A DNA stretch of 64,000 bases from Entomortierella parvispora (lineage: Eukaryota; Mortierellomycota; Mortierellomycetes; Mortierellales; Mortierellaceae): the NCBI GenBank assembly GCA_963573315.1, contig OY752141.1, forward strand, positions 620,001 through 684,000, given 5' to 3'. The notes under the pieces were generated by a model. It was given only the letters and a program-made list of their open reading frames with translations, was not told the origin of the DNA and did no database searches. Shown in pieces: positions 44,991 through 55,280 of this stretch (position 1 is the stretch's first letter; each line of letters begins with the position of its first letter). A program made the position numbers and the translations under genes.

Positions 44991-47369
44991 ATGGGTGCCA
45001 TCATCTCTCGACTTCGCAAGGTACCGTATTCACACTCATGTCCTCGCTTCCTCCCTAGCCAGGGCACCCAGTCAACGAGATTTGCAGTAGCACACGACCT
45101 GGCGAGGCATCCGACTCTAGACTCGTGAGCTGTGTGTGTGTGTGTGCTTTCCTGGCTCCAATCGAATCCTCCATGTGAGCACTCCACTCTCAAGCATACA
45201 TCTCCTCGTGCAATCCGCCATTAGACCGACCACGGGGCCAGGACCAGAACCAAAGGCCAGGGCATGGTCTTGCCCTGTGTTGCCAACATAGCCTGTCACG
45301 TCAGACAGCGCCAAGCATTGTACTGCCGCCAGAAACCTGACGTGAGGACAACCGGACCTGGCAGAACGGACAGGAGGACGGACAGACGGACACGTTGCAG
45401 CAAAAGCGATCACCTTGCTCTCTCGAACACTGGCTATTTCTGTCAATGCCAACCTTGGTTTTCATTGCTGTTTCTGTCGCTAACTTTCTCCTCTCGTTTG
45501 CACATTGGGACTCTCAAATAGAGCGACGAATCTGACTATGAAAAGATCCTCTCAGACCTCGACAGTAATATCAGGAAAGCAGAGCTGCGACTCTCGGCTA
45601 TCAATGTCCGCGAGAAGCGGTTCATGGGACTGTGGCTCATATATACTGTGTTGGCGTGGGTCGGATACTCTGCGGTGTTTGCCCTCTACCTTCACCAACA
45701 ATATAGCAACGACCCGCAGCCTTGGGCCTTTGCTTTCGCACCTGTCGTCATTGGTCTGCCAGTGTAAGGACCAGGATTATTCTGGAAAAAAGAGAGGAGT
45801 GATGGAGGATGGGGAGAGGGTCACAGGATCTGTGTTGTATGCTACAATTGCATCTCAACGGCAGTAAGGAGACGTCGCTGACATTTGATACCCCCTTGCT
45901 TTTATTTGTGATGCGAATAGAATCTATGTTGGACGATCGCTGATCACGGTTTGGTACAAGCGTGCAAAGACGAACGAAGGTAAAGTCGACTATCTGGGGC
46001 ATACTTGCATGTCCACTGAGATAACATTTCCAAATGTCGAATGTCACTCAATGAATCCCATTTTACTCTTACTGCTCATAGAGTCCCAGCTTGCGTTGCT
46101 GCGAGCTGATCAGAGACTCAAGGTCGAGGAGCTAAAAAAGAAGACGGCTTACTACTCGACAAAGACTTTGCTCGAGAGATACGACGTAAGAGGGGCTTTG
46201 CCTCGCGCCTTTCAAGCCAGTCTTTTTTGTTGAAAACAACCACTGGATACTAATGGTATCCTTCACTTGAATTTCTTTTTAATCTACAGCCATCTTCGCA
46301 ACAGCAACGACCCAATGGACCCCGACCCATAGGACCTGATGGAAAGCCATCGCCTCTCCAAAATGGACAACCCAGGCTTCAGCAGCCCAACATGATGGAT
46401 CCAGGTCTCCGACAGCGCACTGGACTTGGCGTCACCAATGCCCAGGGGATTCCAGTTGGACAGGGCCATCCTATGGGAATGGCACCCGGACAACGGCCTC
46501 TACACCCACAACAGCTATCCAATGCTCCTCGTGAACCCCAAGGACCTTATGGACCCCAAAGCCCTAATGTCAACAATGGCATGCCTCCCCAGCATTCACC
46601 CAGTATGGAAAGGCATTGGTACGACAAGATTGTGGATGTGATTGTAGGCGACGAAGGCCCCGATACCAAATATGCTCTGATCTGTGGACAGTGCTATGCT
46701 CACAATGGCCTTGCTCTGCCTCAAGAGATTGAGGATATCCGTAAGTCACCATGACATTGGCTCAGTTGTTCCTTGATTGCGAACTATTGTCAGGCATCGA
46801 ACTCACCCCTTCATATTCTTGTAGAGTACGTCTGTCCAAAGTGCAACTTTTTCAATCCCTCGCGCAGAAAGCTGCGTATGGGCTCGGCTTCCATTCGTCC
46901 TATGACCAGCCCCGAGATGACCCTTCTTCAAGCACAGGGCAAGCCTCTTCCAGCCTCTCGTGACCCCTCGCCTTCGCCTCCTAACCACAGATCACCTTAC
47001 CCTGATTCCCATCCACATGAACACCACGGCGACGACCACGAAACCGAGTCATCTCATCAGGATCCTGGTCTTGCAGAGGGTAACAGCCCCGAGCCCGTGT
47101 CAGAACTCATCTCAGCAGGTTCTTCTATTAACCATGACGAGCACTCTGAGAACGACGACATTGAGTTCGTGAACAACTGGCATGACAGTGAAGGAGAAGA
47201 GCTCGAAGGACAAGAACAGGCTACGGATAGTAATGCGGAAACGGATGAGGCTGAAGGTTATTCAGTTGGACTTGATGGTTCATCCGACTCGGCTTCTAAG
47301 ACCAAGAAGTCTTCAACGTCGTCCAAGGCCAAATCTGGAGGCAAGAAGAAGGCGACGAAGCGATCATAA
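44991..47369 (+). CDS. Lunapark, ER three-way-junction protein
   Basis: Six exons: 44991-45020, 45522-45763, 45921-45979, 46082-46185, 46290-46740 and 46825-47369, 476 residues. The first exon is 30 bases (MGAIISRLRK), followed by a 501-base intron. Gly2 and the MGxxxS start suit N-myristoylation, known for mammalian lunapark. Two hydrophobic helices (LWLIYTVLAWVGYSAVFALY and WAFAFAPVVIGLPVIYVG) follow a coiled-coil segment. A cytosolic coiled coil (LKVEELKKKTAYYSTKTLLE) and a Pro/Gln-rich linker follow. A zinc ribbon then reads C277-x2-C280-x18-C299-x2-C302, with YALICGQCYAHNGLA and YVCPKCNFFNPSRR as in the family. The rest is acidic and disordered. Lnp1 stabilises tubular ER junctions together with atlastin/Sey1 and reticulons. 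Confidence 0.95.
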
Positions 47370-47661
47370 GGCCTTTTCTTCATTACCATGCTGCTACTTG
47401 AAGTGACTGCCGCTTCATATCACCCGTCTCGCCACCCACGGTATTGTTATCTATGTGCCGTAGGCATTCCTAAAAAAAAAAGACACAATAACACGCGTCG
47501 CCAGAAAAACATGGAAGGGATATCCGACTCGATGATGTTCATTGCGGTGCGGGTAAAAGGGGAGAGCAGAACCAAAAACAAAAAGCAACCAAAACATTTT
47601 TCATGACAAAATGGCTACCCCCATTGAAACGGACGAAACATCATACGACTCATCTTCAACG

Positions 47662-47664
<3 letters not shown>

Positions 47665-47695
<31 letters not shown>
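47665..47695. repeat. (CA)n microsatellite
   Basis: About 15 CA units in the 3' flank of lunapark. Confidence 0.9.
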
Positions 47696-47696
<1 letters not shown>

Positions 47697-48657
47697 CAAT
47701 AATAAAGAACGAACGAGTTACGAATAGCACAACTGCGGGCCAACATGCTACACGCTGGAAGACGGAAAAAATGACAGGGACTCTGGGGCGATCAAGTTGG
47801 TGGCGACCCCACTTTCGCCTCCCATGACCCATAGAAGACCGCGAGAGGATGCAAATGGAGTAGAATAAGTGTTTAACTCACACTGAGACAAGTTTTCGAG
47901 TGAGAGCAGGGGGGAAAGGTCCTAAAGAGATCTCCAAGCTGTACAAGAGGAGTTTTCTCGAAAAGGAGAAAAATGCAATCTGAGTGCACAGCGTATCCGC
48001 GTTGATCATTCATATTCATATCATCGCCTAGCGCCACTGCATCGTCCTTGGCATCGCCATCATGACCAATAACTTTCCTTCACAAACGCAGCTGCTCAAC
48101 CTTGACATACCCGTACCATGTGGGCCTACAGCCACAGTTCGTCGCTGGATGCATTTTTGTACAAAGGTACCGTACTTCGCTCCAAGACAAGAAGCATCTG
48201 TAAGAATCCGGGGTGAACCGATACTCTTCCCGTTCAAAAAACAATCGCCCTGCTGGCTACGAAGAATTGGTATCTTTTGCATGCGGTAGAAAAAAAAAAG
48301 TTATTATATTCGCCCTTCTTGGCAAGGGCGTCGTCCGCCTCCACTCGTTTCTTTTTTGTGTTCAAAGGTAATCTACATGCACAGGATGTAACATTCAAAC
48401 GGTTGTTCGGCAGCAAACAACCTGTTTCTCGTTTCCATTGGACAAGAATTGTTTGTGGAGACGAAGGCGAGAGAGGAGAGAGCGTCGATCGAAACACGGC
48501 GCAACGCCATTGGAATTGTTCGCCCTCTCTCCATTCTTCTCTTCTCCCTCCCTTCTATGTCTGTGTCTACTCTCAACTGTCCTTGTCACTTTAACGGTCC
48601 TGCTTCATCTTCAAAAGAACTCACAGACCTCTTCGCTCCTCATTTGAAGAAGACGAA

Positions 48658-48674
48658 GGGGGGGGGGGGGGGGG
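48658..48674. repeat. Run of 17 G
   Basis: An uninterrupted G homopolymer in intergenic DNA; its length is likely to be unstable or misread by sequencing. Confidence 0.9.
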
Positions 48675-49128
48675 ACTCAAATAATCCTCTCCACAGTTCT
48701 GTTAGGCATGTTTTTTTTGTTTTTGTTTGTTCGTTTTGTCCATCACTTTTGAGGTGAATCAGAGTCCTCGTTCCTTGTGTTCGTTGAGTTGAGCAAGGGT
48801 CACCAATTTTTTTTCTGAGCTGCTCTTTCCGGTCGGCTCAGACTTCAAATTGGTAACCAACCACCATTGTTGTCACCAGCACAACATCTCACATCATCCA
48901 TTGGGTTAGAAACTATGAGGGAGAAGAAGAAAAAGTCGACGATATCAAACATTCACAATACAACACAACACAACACAACAACACGTAGACATGGTAAAGG
49001 AGATGTTGGCTTTCTTTTAATATTTAATATTTTGACCCCGGCGCCTTTGACTGATATCTACATCTTTGACGGAAAAAGGTTGGAAGGAAGAAAGGGCTTG
49101 TTGTGAGATAGGTCCTCAATCGAGTTAT

Positions 49129-49467
49129 TTAAGCTGGGGGGTTGAACGAGGGGGTGCCATCGCAGCTCAATCCAGCAGTCTTCATGTTGGCAGGGTAAGC
49201 AGCCTTGAAGAGATCGATGGTGGGTCCGCAATCGTTTGCACCACTGCATGAGTCAATCCAGTTGCCGGTCAAGGACGAGCAGAGGCAGGCGGCGTAGGCG
49301 GGCGTGACGGGTTCACCAGCGGCGGTGGGCATGTGGCCGACACAAGCGGGCAAAGTTCCAAGAGCGGTCTGAAGGCAGAGTGTGCAAGCTGCTGGGTCTT
49401 GGTCTTGGGCCGAGACCATGGAGGCCAAGAAGGCGAAGGCGGCAACAATGGCAAAGGTAAACTTCAT
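49129..49467 (-). CDS. Small secreted cysteine-rich protein with the eight-cysteine pattern
   Basis: A single exon of 112 residues from the ATG at 49467. A signal peptide MKFTFAIVAAFAFLASMVSA ends at residue 20. The mature part has Cys at 28, 31, 42, 61, 63, 74, 80 and 102, that is C-x2-C-x10-C ... C-x-C-x10-C-x5-C-x21-C, and no other domain. This is a minimal stand-alone copy of the module seen in the genes at 19754 and 26284, with a wider spacing between Cys6 and Cys7. Length, eight cysteines and signal peptide resemble fungal small secreted proteins (effector-like or wall proteins). It does not fit the CFEM spacing. Function unknown. Confidence 0.85.
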   Translation of the reverse strand: MKFTFAIVAAFAFLASMVSAQDQDPAACTLCLQTALGTLPACVGHMPTAAGEPVTPAYAACLCSSLTGNWIDSCSGANDCGPTIDLFKAAYPANMKTAGLSCDGTPSFNPPA

Positions 49468-50310
49468 TGTGGATGGACGGTTTTGTGGGATGGAGTAGGT
49501 GGTGGGTGTGTGGAGGTGGATGAAGAAAGAAAGAAATGAAAAACATTCATGCCAGCTTGGGCATTTATACCCGTTGAGGCTGTGAACATGTTTGAAGCGC
49601 AAACAACGCCAATTGAAGAAGTTGGTAGCAAGGCGCAAGAATTGAACTTCTGTGGAGTAGGAATCAAAAAGTTGGGCTACAGGGCGAACCTTGGGGCAAG
49701 GAAGGTTAGACGGACCGGAAATTGTGCCAAAGGGAGGGCGGAATGTGCATGGTTTTGATAGCTAGTCGTTGTTGCACACACTCTGTGTGCACTGAGGGAA
49801 GGAAGGAAGAGGGTTGACCCAACGCGTCGTCCAATTTGTGAGCACCCCCTCCACAGAAGCAGAGAGGTTGGGGCTTTGAAGCTGACAAGTAAACGAGAAA
49901 GTTATTTCCCTCACCCCACACCGCGCCTTTGTTTTCGCAGTTGAAGGGAAGAGAGGGAAAGGAGAGAAGCGTCAACGAGATACAACAACAAACCCCTTCG
50001 TCATGTTCTGAAGCTTTCGCTGACGGATGAAAGTTGACACAAAGAAACATCACAGGAATTGAGTGTAAACAGAAATGTTGACGATGACAGCTGAAGGTCA
50101 GGGTGCATGTGGCACATGCCAGACCTCTTCGGGGAACACACGGTTAGCTTGCACAAGAGCAACGAGTCATGTGATGCCAAGATGCAGCGCTGCTGGTGGT
50201 GAACAAGCGCGACACTGACACGTCGAGTGCAACAGACATGTCAAAGTTGAGATCCATGCACCATGCAGAAAGGAGCATGGTTGATCGCCCTGGCGACGAC
50301 GACGGAAAAT
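49468..50310. other. Upstream region of the small secreted protein gene
   Basis: About 840 bases. The first 100 bases upstream of the minus-strand ATG contain a CT-rich leader (on -). Beyond about 49750 nothing is recognised until the pseudogene. Decayed coding sequence belonging to the pseudogene may reach back to about 50200. Confidence 0.4.
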
Positions 50311-51080
50311 AGGGCACATCCTCGGGACCGTTCGCTTCACCATCAGTTCCTCTTCGACTGATATCCTTTCCGACTTCAAAAGGGCATTGATTGCAGGGCG
50401 AAGCAAGGCCGACAAAGAGGACCCACCATTGTCGGACGAAAGGTAAAGCAAAATTGGCTCACCTGAAGATTTTTACGCCTCTCTGCTACATGCATCAACC
50501 ACCATTCATTCCCAGAGCAACAAAAGCGGGCGAACGGGTCCCAATCCAGACAAAACCAAGTCCATCCTTACACAGCCGGAGCTAACCCAGTATCCGCTCC
50601 CTCGCCTGTTTATTGTTTTGTCCGAGGAACCATCAAAGTACGATCCTGGCAAAATGGTTCAGGACCAAATTTCGCTCGCATTTTATCTGTGAGTGCGACG
50701 AACATTACCAAAGTCGCCGGAAGCAAGATGTCTAATCACCTTCACTTGGCAAAGCATGAGGGATAATCTCGTCCGAGAACCAACCGAGCTTTTCAAGAGG
50801 TACAGGACGTTCCTCATGGTGACGCTCGATTCGATCAAATTTGACACTAGTATCGAAAGCCATGTCGTAATCTGTCGAGAATGTTACAGCCGAGGTCAAC
50901 CTCCTACTCTCTCAATATATCGACGAACAGTTGGAGAAGCTCCAAACTTCATCTCTAGGGGATCTCAACAAAGCGGACAGTCCCCCGGCAATTACACAAG
51001 AGGACCTGACCAACTATCTGATTAATGTCGAGGGTCTTGAGGGTGCAGAGCTGCGACGTGCTTTCCGAGGCTCGAAGTAA
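50311..51080 (+). pseudogene. Decayed relic of a large fungal protein family, several frameshifts and stops
   Basis: Protein-like blocks lie in order on the + strand but in different frames. 50311-50440 reads HILGTVRFTISSSSTDILSD and then FKRALIAGRSKADKEDPPLS, ending at a donor-like GTAAAG. About 50551-50689 reads SILTQPELTQYPLPRLFIVL, ending DQISLAFYL. About 50688-50800 continues across three frame changes as CECDEH, then AGSKMSNHLHLAKHEG, then NLVREPTELFKRYRTFLMVT. 50891-51080 reads AEVNLLLSQYIDEQLEKLQ through ITQEDLTNYLINVEGLEGAE to a stop. Frame breaks are visible near 50687 (a lost base, giving TGA at 50690), near 50705 (an extra base) and at 50763 (TAA). The block order PRLFIVL - FYLCEC..H - HLHLAKHEGY - FFKRYG - LEG(A)ELR recalls an expanded Mortierella-type family of unknown function; this is from memory and should be checked. 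A 25-T run follows at 51133-51157. Confidence 0.7.
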
Positions 51081-51636
51081 TTACCATGCCAGGAGATTTC
51101 GGACTTTTTCGACAAGGCAGGGGTAAGGACACTTTTTTTTTTTTTTTTTTTTTTTTTGGTGGCCAAATCAGGAACCTTAAATCAAAAACCATGAACTTAT
51201 CGTTAGTGTCCCTCTTTTCAATAATCAAGCAGTCTGTATAGATAGATGCTTTGCTGTGCTGTCCTGAATGGGCGCAATGTCTGTACGCGCGGTCTCTTCT
51301 CTGTAGGTCGGACAATCTGCCCGCATGCACGCGAGAGATCAAATCCAATATCGCATCCCGATTCGTGTCGCAGAAAGAGAACAGGGGCAATTAAGGTGTT
51401 GCGTTGAGATCGCCCGCCGCTGATTTGTCTTTGGGCGCAAGAACCATTCACCTTCTAGGTTTCTTAAGGCGTTGAGTCGAAATGGTCATTGTCATCGGAT
51501 AAAAAAACACAAGTAAAAGTTTAGGAGAGTCGTGGGAGAGGGTCAAAAGACTTTTTTCTTTCTCTTCCACAACCCTCATTCCTCTCCACTCCAACTCCCT
51601 CATTCTCCTCCATTCCTCTCCATTCGCATTGCAACA
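51081..51636. promoter_or_regulatory. Upstream region of the hydroxyacid dehydrogenase gene
   Basis: 556 bases. It contains 25 T at 51133-51157, then nothing recognisable. A short CTCCATTCCTCTCC pyrimidine leader lies directly before the ATG at 51637. Confidence 0.5.
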
Positions 51637-53076
51637 ATGACCAAGGAAAACATTCTCTTTCTCGGCACTGTCCGTCACGCCAAAGTCGCCGAGACAGCCC
51701 TCGCAGTCAAATACAACATTCACGTAATGGAGACGGAACACACACAAAAAAAAGCAATTGGGCCTTGGAGAAGCTCTCCTCCACCCTTTTTTCGTGGGCG
51801 CTAACTTCATTTTTCTCTGCTCTTCTCTCTAGTATTCTGCACCAACCCGCAAGGAACTCTTGGAGCAGATCGAAACCGCCAAGCGTGAAGGTGTCACCTT
51901 CAAGGCGATCTACCGAGGTTTTGCCTCCCATTATGTACGTCGTGAGAAGCCTAAAGAAGAAAGGAAATGATTCCATGCATGGATGCAGGTCCGGTTTTGG
52001 ACTCATGCAGGTCCATCAAATGAACCCGGACATTTTTCTTTTTTCAAATCTTGCCTCTATTTAGACCCTTGGAAGAGTCGATGAGGCTCTTCTGGAAGCA
52101 CTCCCTCAGGGCTTGGAACTGATTAGCAGTGTTGGCGCAGGATATGACTTTGTGGACGCCGAGGTGGCGACGAGGAACAAACAATGGGTCACCAACACCC
52201 CCGGGGTCGTGGACGATGCCACAGCGGACGCCACGATTCTCTTGATGCTCAGCACGATGCGCCACCAGTACGAGATTGAATATAATATGCGCCACGGTCT
52301 GCCCAACAAGCCCAGAATCGGAAGAGACCCCACAGACATGACCTTGGGAATTGTCGGCATGGGAGGCATCGGCAAGGTAATTAACAAAAAAAAAAACTTC
52401 CCCCGAAAGATAAAGGGAGAGAGGGAAAGAGAGAGAGAGAGAGAGAGAAACGTGCACGCCGTTCTTTTTTCGCTTACAAAACACAACATGATCTATGAAT
52501 GCTCACCTACCTTTGCTTCGTTCATTTGTTTTCTTTGTTTCTATTCTTCCGATGACAAAAAATGGAACAAAGGCCGTTGCCAAGCGTGCACAGTCCCTGG
52601 GCATGAAAGTCGTGTACCACAACCGCCGTCCCATTTCTGTGGACGCCGCTGATTCAATCTTTTTGGACACTGTCGAATATCTCGCCACATTGGATGAGCT
52701 TCTCGCCATTTCCGATGTGGTCTCGATCCATGTCCCCCTCTCGGCCGAGACTCGCCATTTGATCGGTGCCGCAGAGTTTGCAAAGATGAAGGAGGGCGCC
52801 TACTTTTTGAACACATCCAGAGGCCCGGTCGTTCAAGAAGAGTCTTTGGTCATGGCCCTCGAGTCTGGTCACATTGCTGGTGCCGGTCTTGATGTCTTTG
52901 AACACGAGCCCAAAGTCCATCCAAGTCTTTTGACCAATATGAACGTGGCTTTGATGCCTCATTTAGGTGCCTTCACCATTGAGACCATTACAAAGATGGA
53001 GGCTTTGACTATGGAGAACATTGATCTTTACCTCTCCTCTGGTTCTTTGTTGACCCCTGTCAACATTGTCAACTAA
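51637..53076 (+). CDS. D-isomer-specific 2-hydroxyacid dehydrogenase (glyoxylate/hydroxypyruvate reductase-like)
   Basis: Four exons, all phase 0: 51637-51723, 51833-51934, 52065-52376 and 52573-53076, 334 residues. The NAD(P)-binding motif is G161-M-G-G-I-G166 in TLGIVGMGGIGK. The catalytic Arg is in LNTSRGPVV (about residue 250), Glu in DVFEHEP (about 277) and His in MPHLGAFT (about 296), the full R-E-H set of the family. VYHNRRPIS after the second beta-strand (Arg-Arg where NAD enzymes have Asp) hints at NADPH preference. The usual reaction is reversible reduction of a 2-keto acid such as glyoxylate to the D-hydroxyacid in the cytosol; the substrate is not determined. Intron 3 (196 bases) carries a GA repeat, and its acceptor (ACAAAG) is purine-rich. 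Confidence 0.92.
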
Positions 53077-53272
53077 AAGTACATCGCTCCATCCAATAAA
53101 CCTCCACAAGTTGTCCAGTTTTCTTCTAGAGCCATTTTATTTGTTGCTTTTGCAAAGGGTCTACAGTACCACCGGTGCTTCCATGGTTTTAACCGAGGCG
53201 GGCCTCCTTGTTGCTGTTCAGAGATTGACCATCAAGGGCACTAATGAGTTCAGAGAAATTGGAGTAAAGTGA

Positions 53273-55280
53273 TTAGCGTCTGAAGCCTCTAGAGGTCAGT
53301 TCGTACATTCACGGCCTAAAAAGCGCTTACCCGACGTGACCAAGAGGTCGTTTGAGTCCCCCTGAAGGATTGCCATTTGCGGAGGTATACGGGTTTGGGA
53401 AAACAGACGATGCACCTTGCTTCTGATTTTGCGCCGAAGCTGCCATACTGTTGGCGCGCAAAGGGTTGATAGGGCCAAGCACCCCAGGCTTATTGTTTGG
53501 TTTTGATGTTTGATTGCTAAGAGGCTGTGAAGTTTTTGAGAGTGGTGGTGTGGAACGAGAGTTTGACGCGGACACTGGCGGGGACGAACGACCGCTCGAA
53601 GGTAAAGCAGTGGGGGATGGTCGCGTGCCGGAGGATGAACTTGGTCCTGGAGCAACTGCTGTTGGAGGGGCTGAGTTTCTGTGAAGCGTAAATGGGTTGT
53701 TCATGGTTGCAAAAGACGAGGTTGGTTTGGCGTTGATGGATGGAGCTTGACCGGGTAATGGCTTTGGGAGTCCACGTGACGTGTTATATGTGGTAGGCGA
53801 AGACTGCACTAGTGAAGGACTACTAGAAACCCTTGAAAACGACCTTTCCCGCCGGGGGGTGGTGGGGAATGCCCCAGTGTTTGTGTTGAACGATGGCAGA
53901 GCTTCTGTCTTGGGCTTGATTGGAGAGTCATCGGGCATCATGTCGCCCATATCCATGTCATCAAAGTCAGACATGCGAGGACTTTCTGGTTGAAGCGGCT
54001 TTGCATCATCGAAGTCCGCACCGAAGATATCATTGTCGAGTTCGCTCTTCATGAGGTCAGGCTTGAGAGGTTGGCCTCTGTTTGCTGGATCCTGTATCCC
54101 TCCAGCAACACTTGAGCTGGTAGAGTGGGATGTAGTACTTGGAGCGTCATTGATCTGGTGATTCATAGTGCTCATCTGCTGGAAGGGAGCAGGGCCTCGG
54201 ATCTGTCCATTCGCAGGGAAAAACGACACGGACGAGGCGTTCTGCAGCTGTAATTGCGGTTTCGACGGGGCAGAAGGTTGCTGTTGCTGTACGCTGGGAT
54301 TCTGCTGAGGCGGTCGCTGCTGTTGTTGTCTCTGTTGTGGCTGTGCCTGTGGCTGCTGTTGGTTGCGAGGATCTTCTGGATAATAATAAAAATCTGCTCC
54401 TTCAAAGCTTGGCTAAAAATTTGTGGTGGCAAAAAACTGTGTCAGTTATTTTAAAACTTCATTTGACGTTTGCCACCATCTCATCTCAAACACCATTTAC
54501 AGGGTTGAACTTTTGCCCCTTGAGGTACTTGCAAAAGTTTTTGTCGTAGAGACAAGTGCCAAGGACATTTCCGAAAGATGTAAACGCTCGCTTCAAGGCA
54601 TCGGTGACCGCCTCCTTCCTGGCCTAAGGGTTATCCAAATTGCTTGATTAGGATATAATATTCCGTCTGCAGAGTATGGTTAAAAACACGCAGGAGGCCA
54701 ACCTTTTCAAACGAAGCCGCCTTGCTTCTCTGATTCTCACTGGATCCATATCCTATGTCCTGAAAGCAGAGAAAGAGTTGCTATTAGATCCAATCCTTCA
54801 CGCAAGGAGTCCAGCAGGGAGTAGAAGTCTCTGAAATCTTACTTCGTGAAAAGTTCCATCCTTGAGTGTGACGCGGACCATAACCGAGACTCCAAGGGAT
54901 ACCTTCCCGTCCCGGTCCACATCCAGAAAGTCCACAGTAACGTCTGCAATTGAGTGACTCCAGCCATTAAAGCCAAAGAGCTTATTTGCCAGGTTCTTGA
55001 TCCTCCATCCCTCGATATATGTCAGAGATGACTGTCCAGGTCCCGAACGCGTCGACGTGAAATCTGGAGCCAAATACTTTGGCAGCTCTAACTCCAGTCT
55101 TTGTTTTTCCTCAGCCGTAAAGCTGGTAGTCCTTGAGGATAGGGGCGGAGCAGCAAATGGGTTGACAGCAGGTGCAGCCAGTGCGCGACCGACGACGGCG
55201 GGATCGTCTGGTGGATTGTTGGTGGATCCATTCATGTCGAGATTGGGCGGGTTGAGGCCAGGCTCTGTCTTTGGAATCAT
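53273..55280 (-). CDS. RAD52: DNA repair and recombination protein Rad52
   Basis: Exons 54843-55280, 54703-54759, 54501-54623 and 53331-54412, then a tiny last exon ending at the stop 53273-53275, about 570 residues. The last acceptor is ambiguous: exon 53273-53288 adds GFRR, exon 53273-53279 adds only one residue, and both reach the same stop. Residues 40-225 are the Rad52 DNA-annealing domain: [95 protein letters not shown] and [13 protein letters not shown]. The rest is Gln-rich, then Ser/Pro-rich and disordered, where yeast Rad52 binds RPA and Rad51. The protein anneals single strands and loads Rad51 in homologous recombination. It is convergent with the dehydrogenase gene. Confidence 0.95.

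Larger units (their letters stand above)
47370..49128. other. Intergenic region between convergent genes, with simple repeats
   Basis: 1.76 kb. It holds a (CA)n tract at about 47665-47695, a run of 17 G at 48658-48674 and ACAAC repeats at about 48957-48985. An open frame at 48062-48289 (75 codons) shows no recognisable motif. I see no supported gene. Confidence 0.5.

Noticed and set aside
48062-48289. 75-codon + strand frame between lunapark and the small secreted protein
   Set aside because: No motif or signal peptide and no splice partner; could be chance.
50693-51025. 110-codon + strand frame as an intact gene
   Set aside because: It covers only one of several frames of the decayed family member; its ends read as shifted protein, so it is part of the pseudogene.
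51133-51157. 25-T run, considered as the poly(A) end of a retroposed copy on the minus strand
   Set aside because: No target-site duplication or minus-strand gene copy was seen next to it; the pseudogene is on the + strand and appears to keep an intron-like gap.
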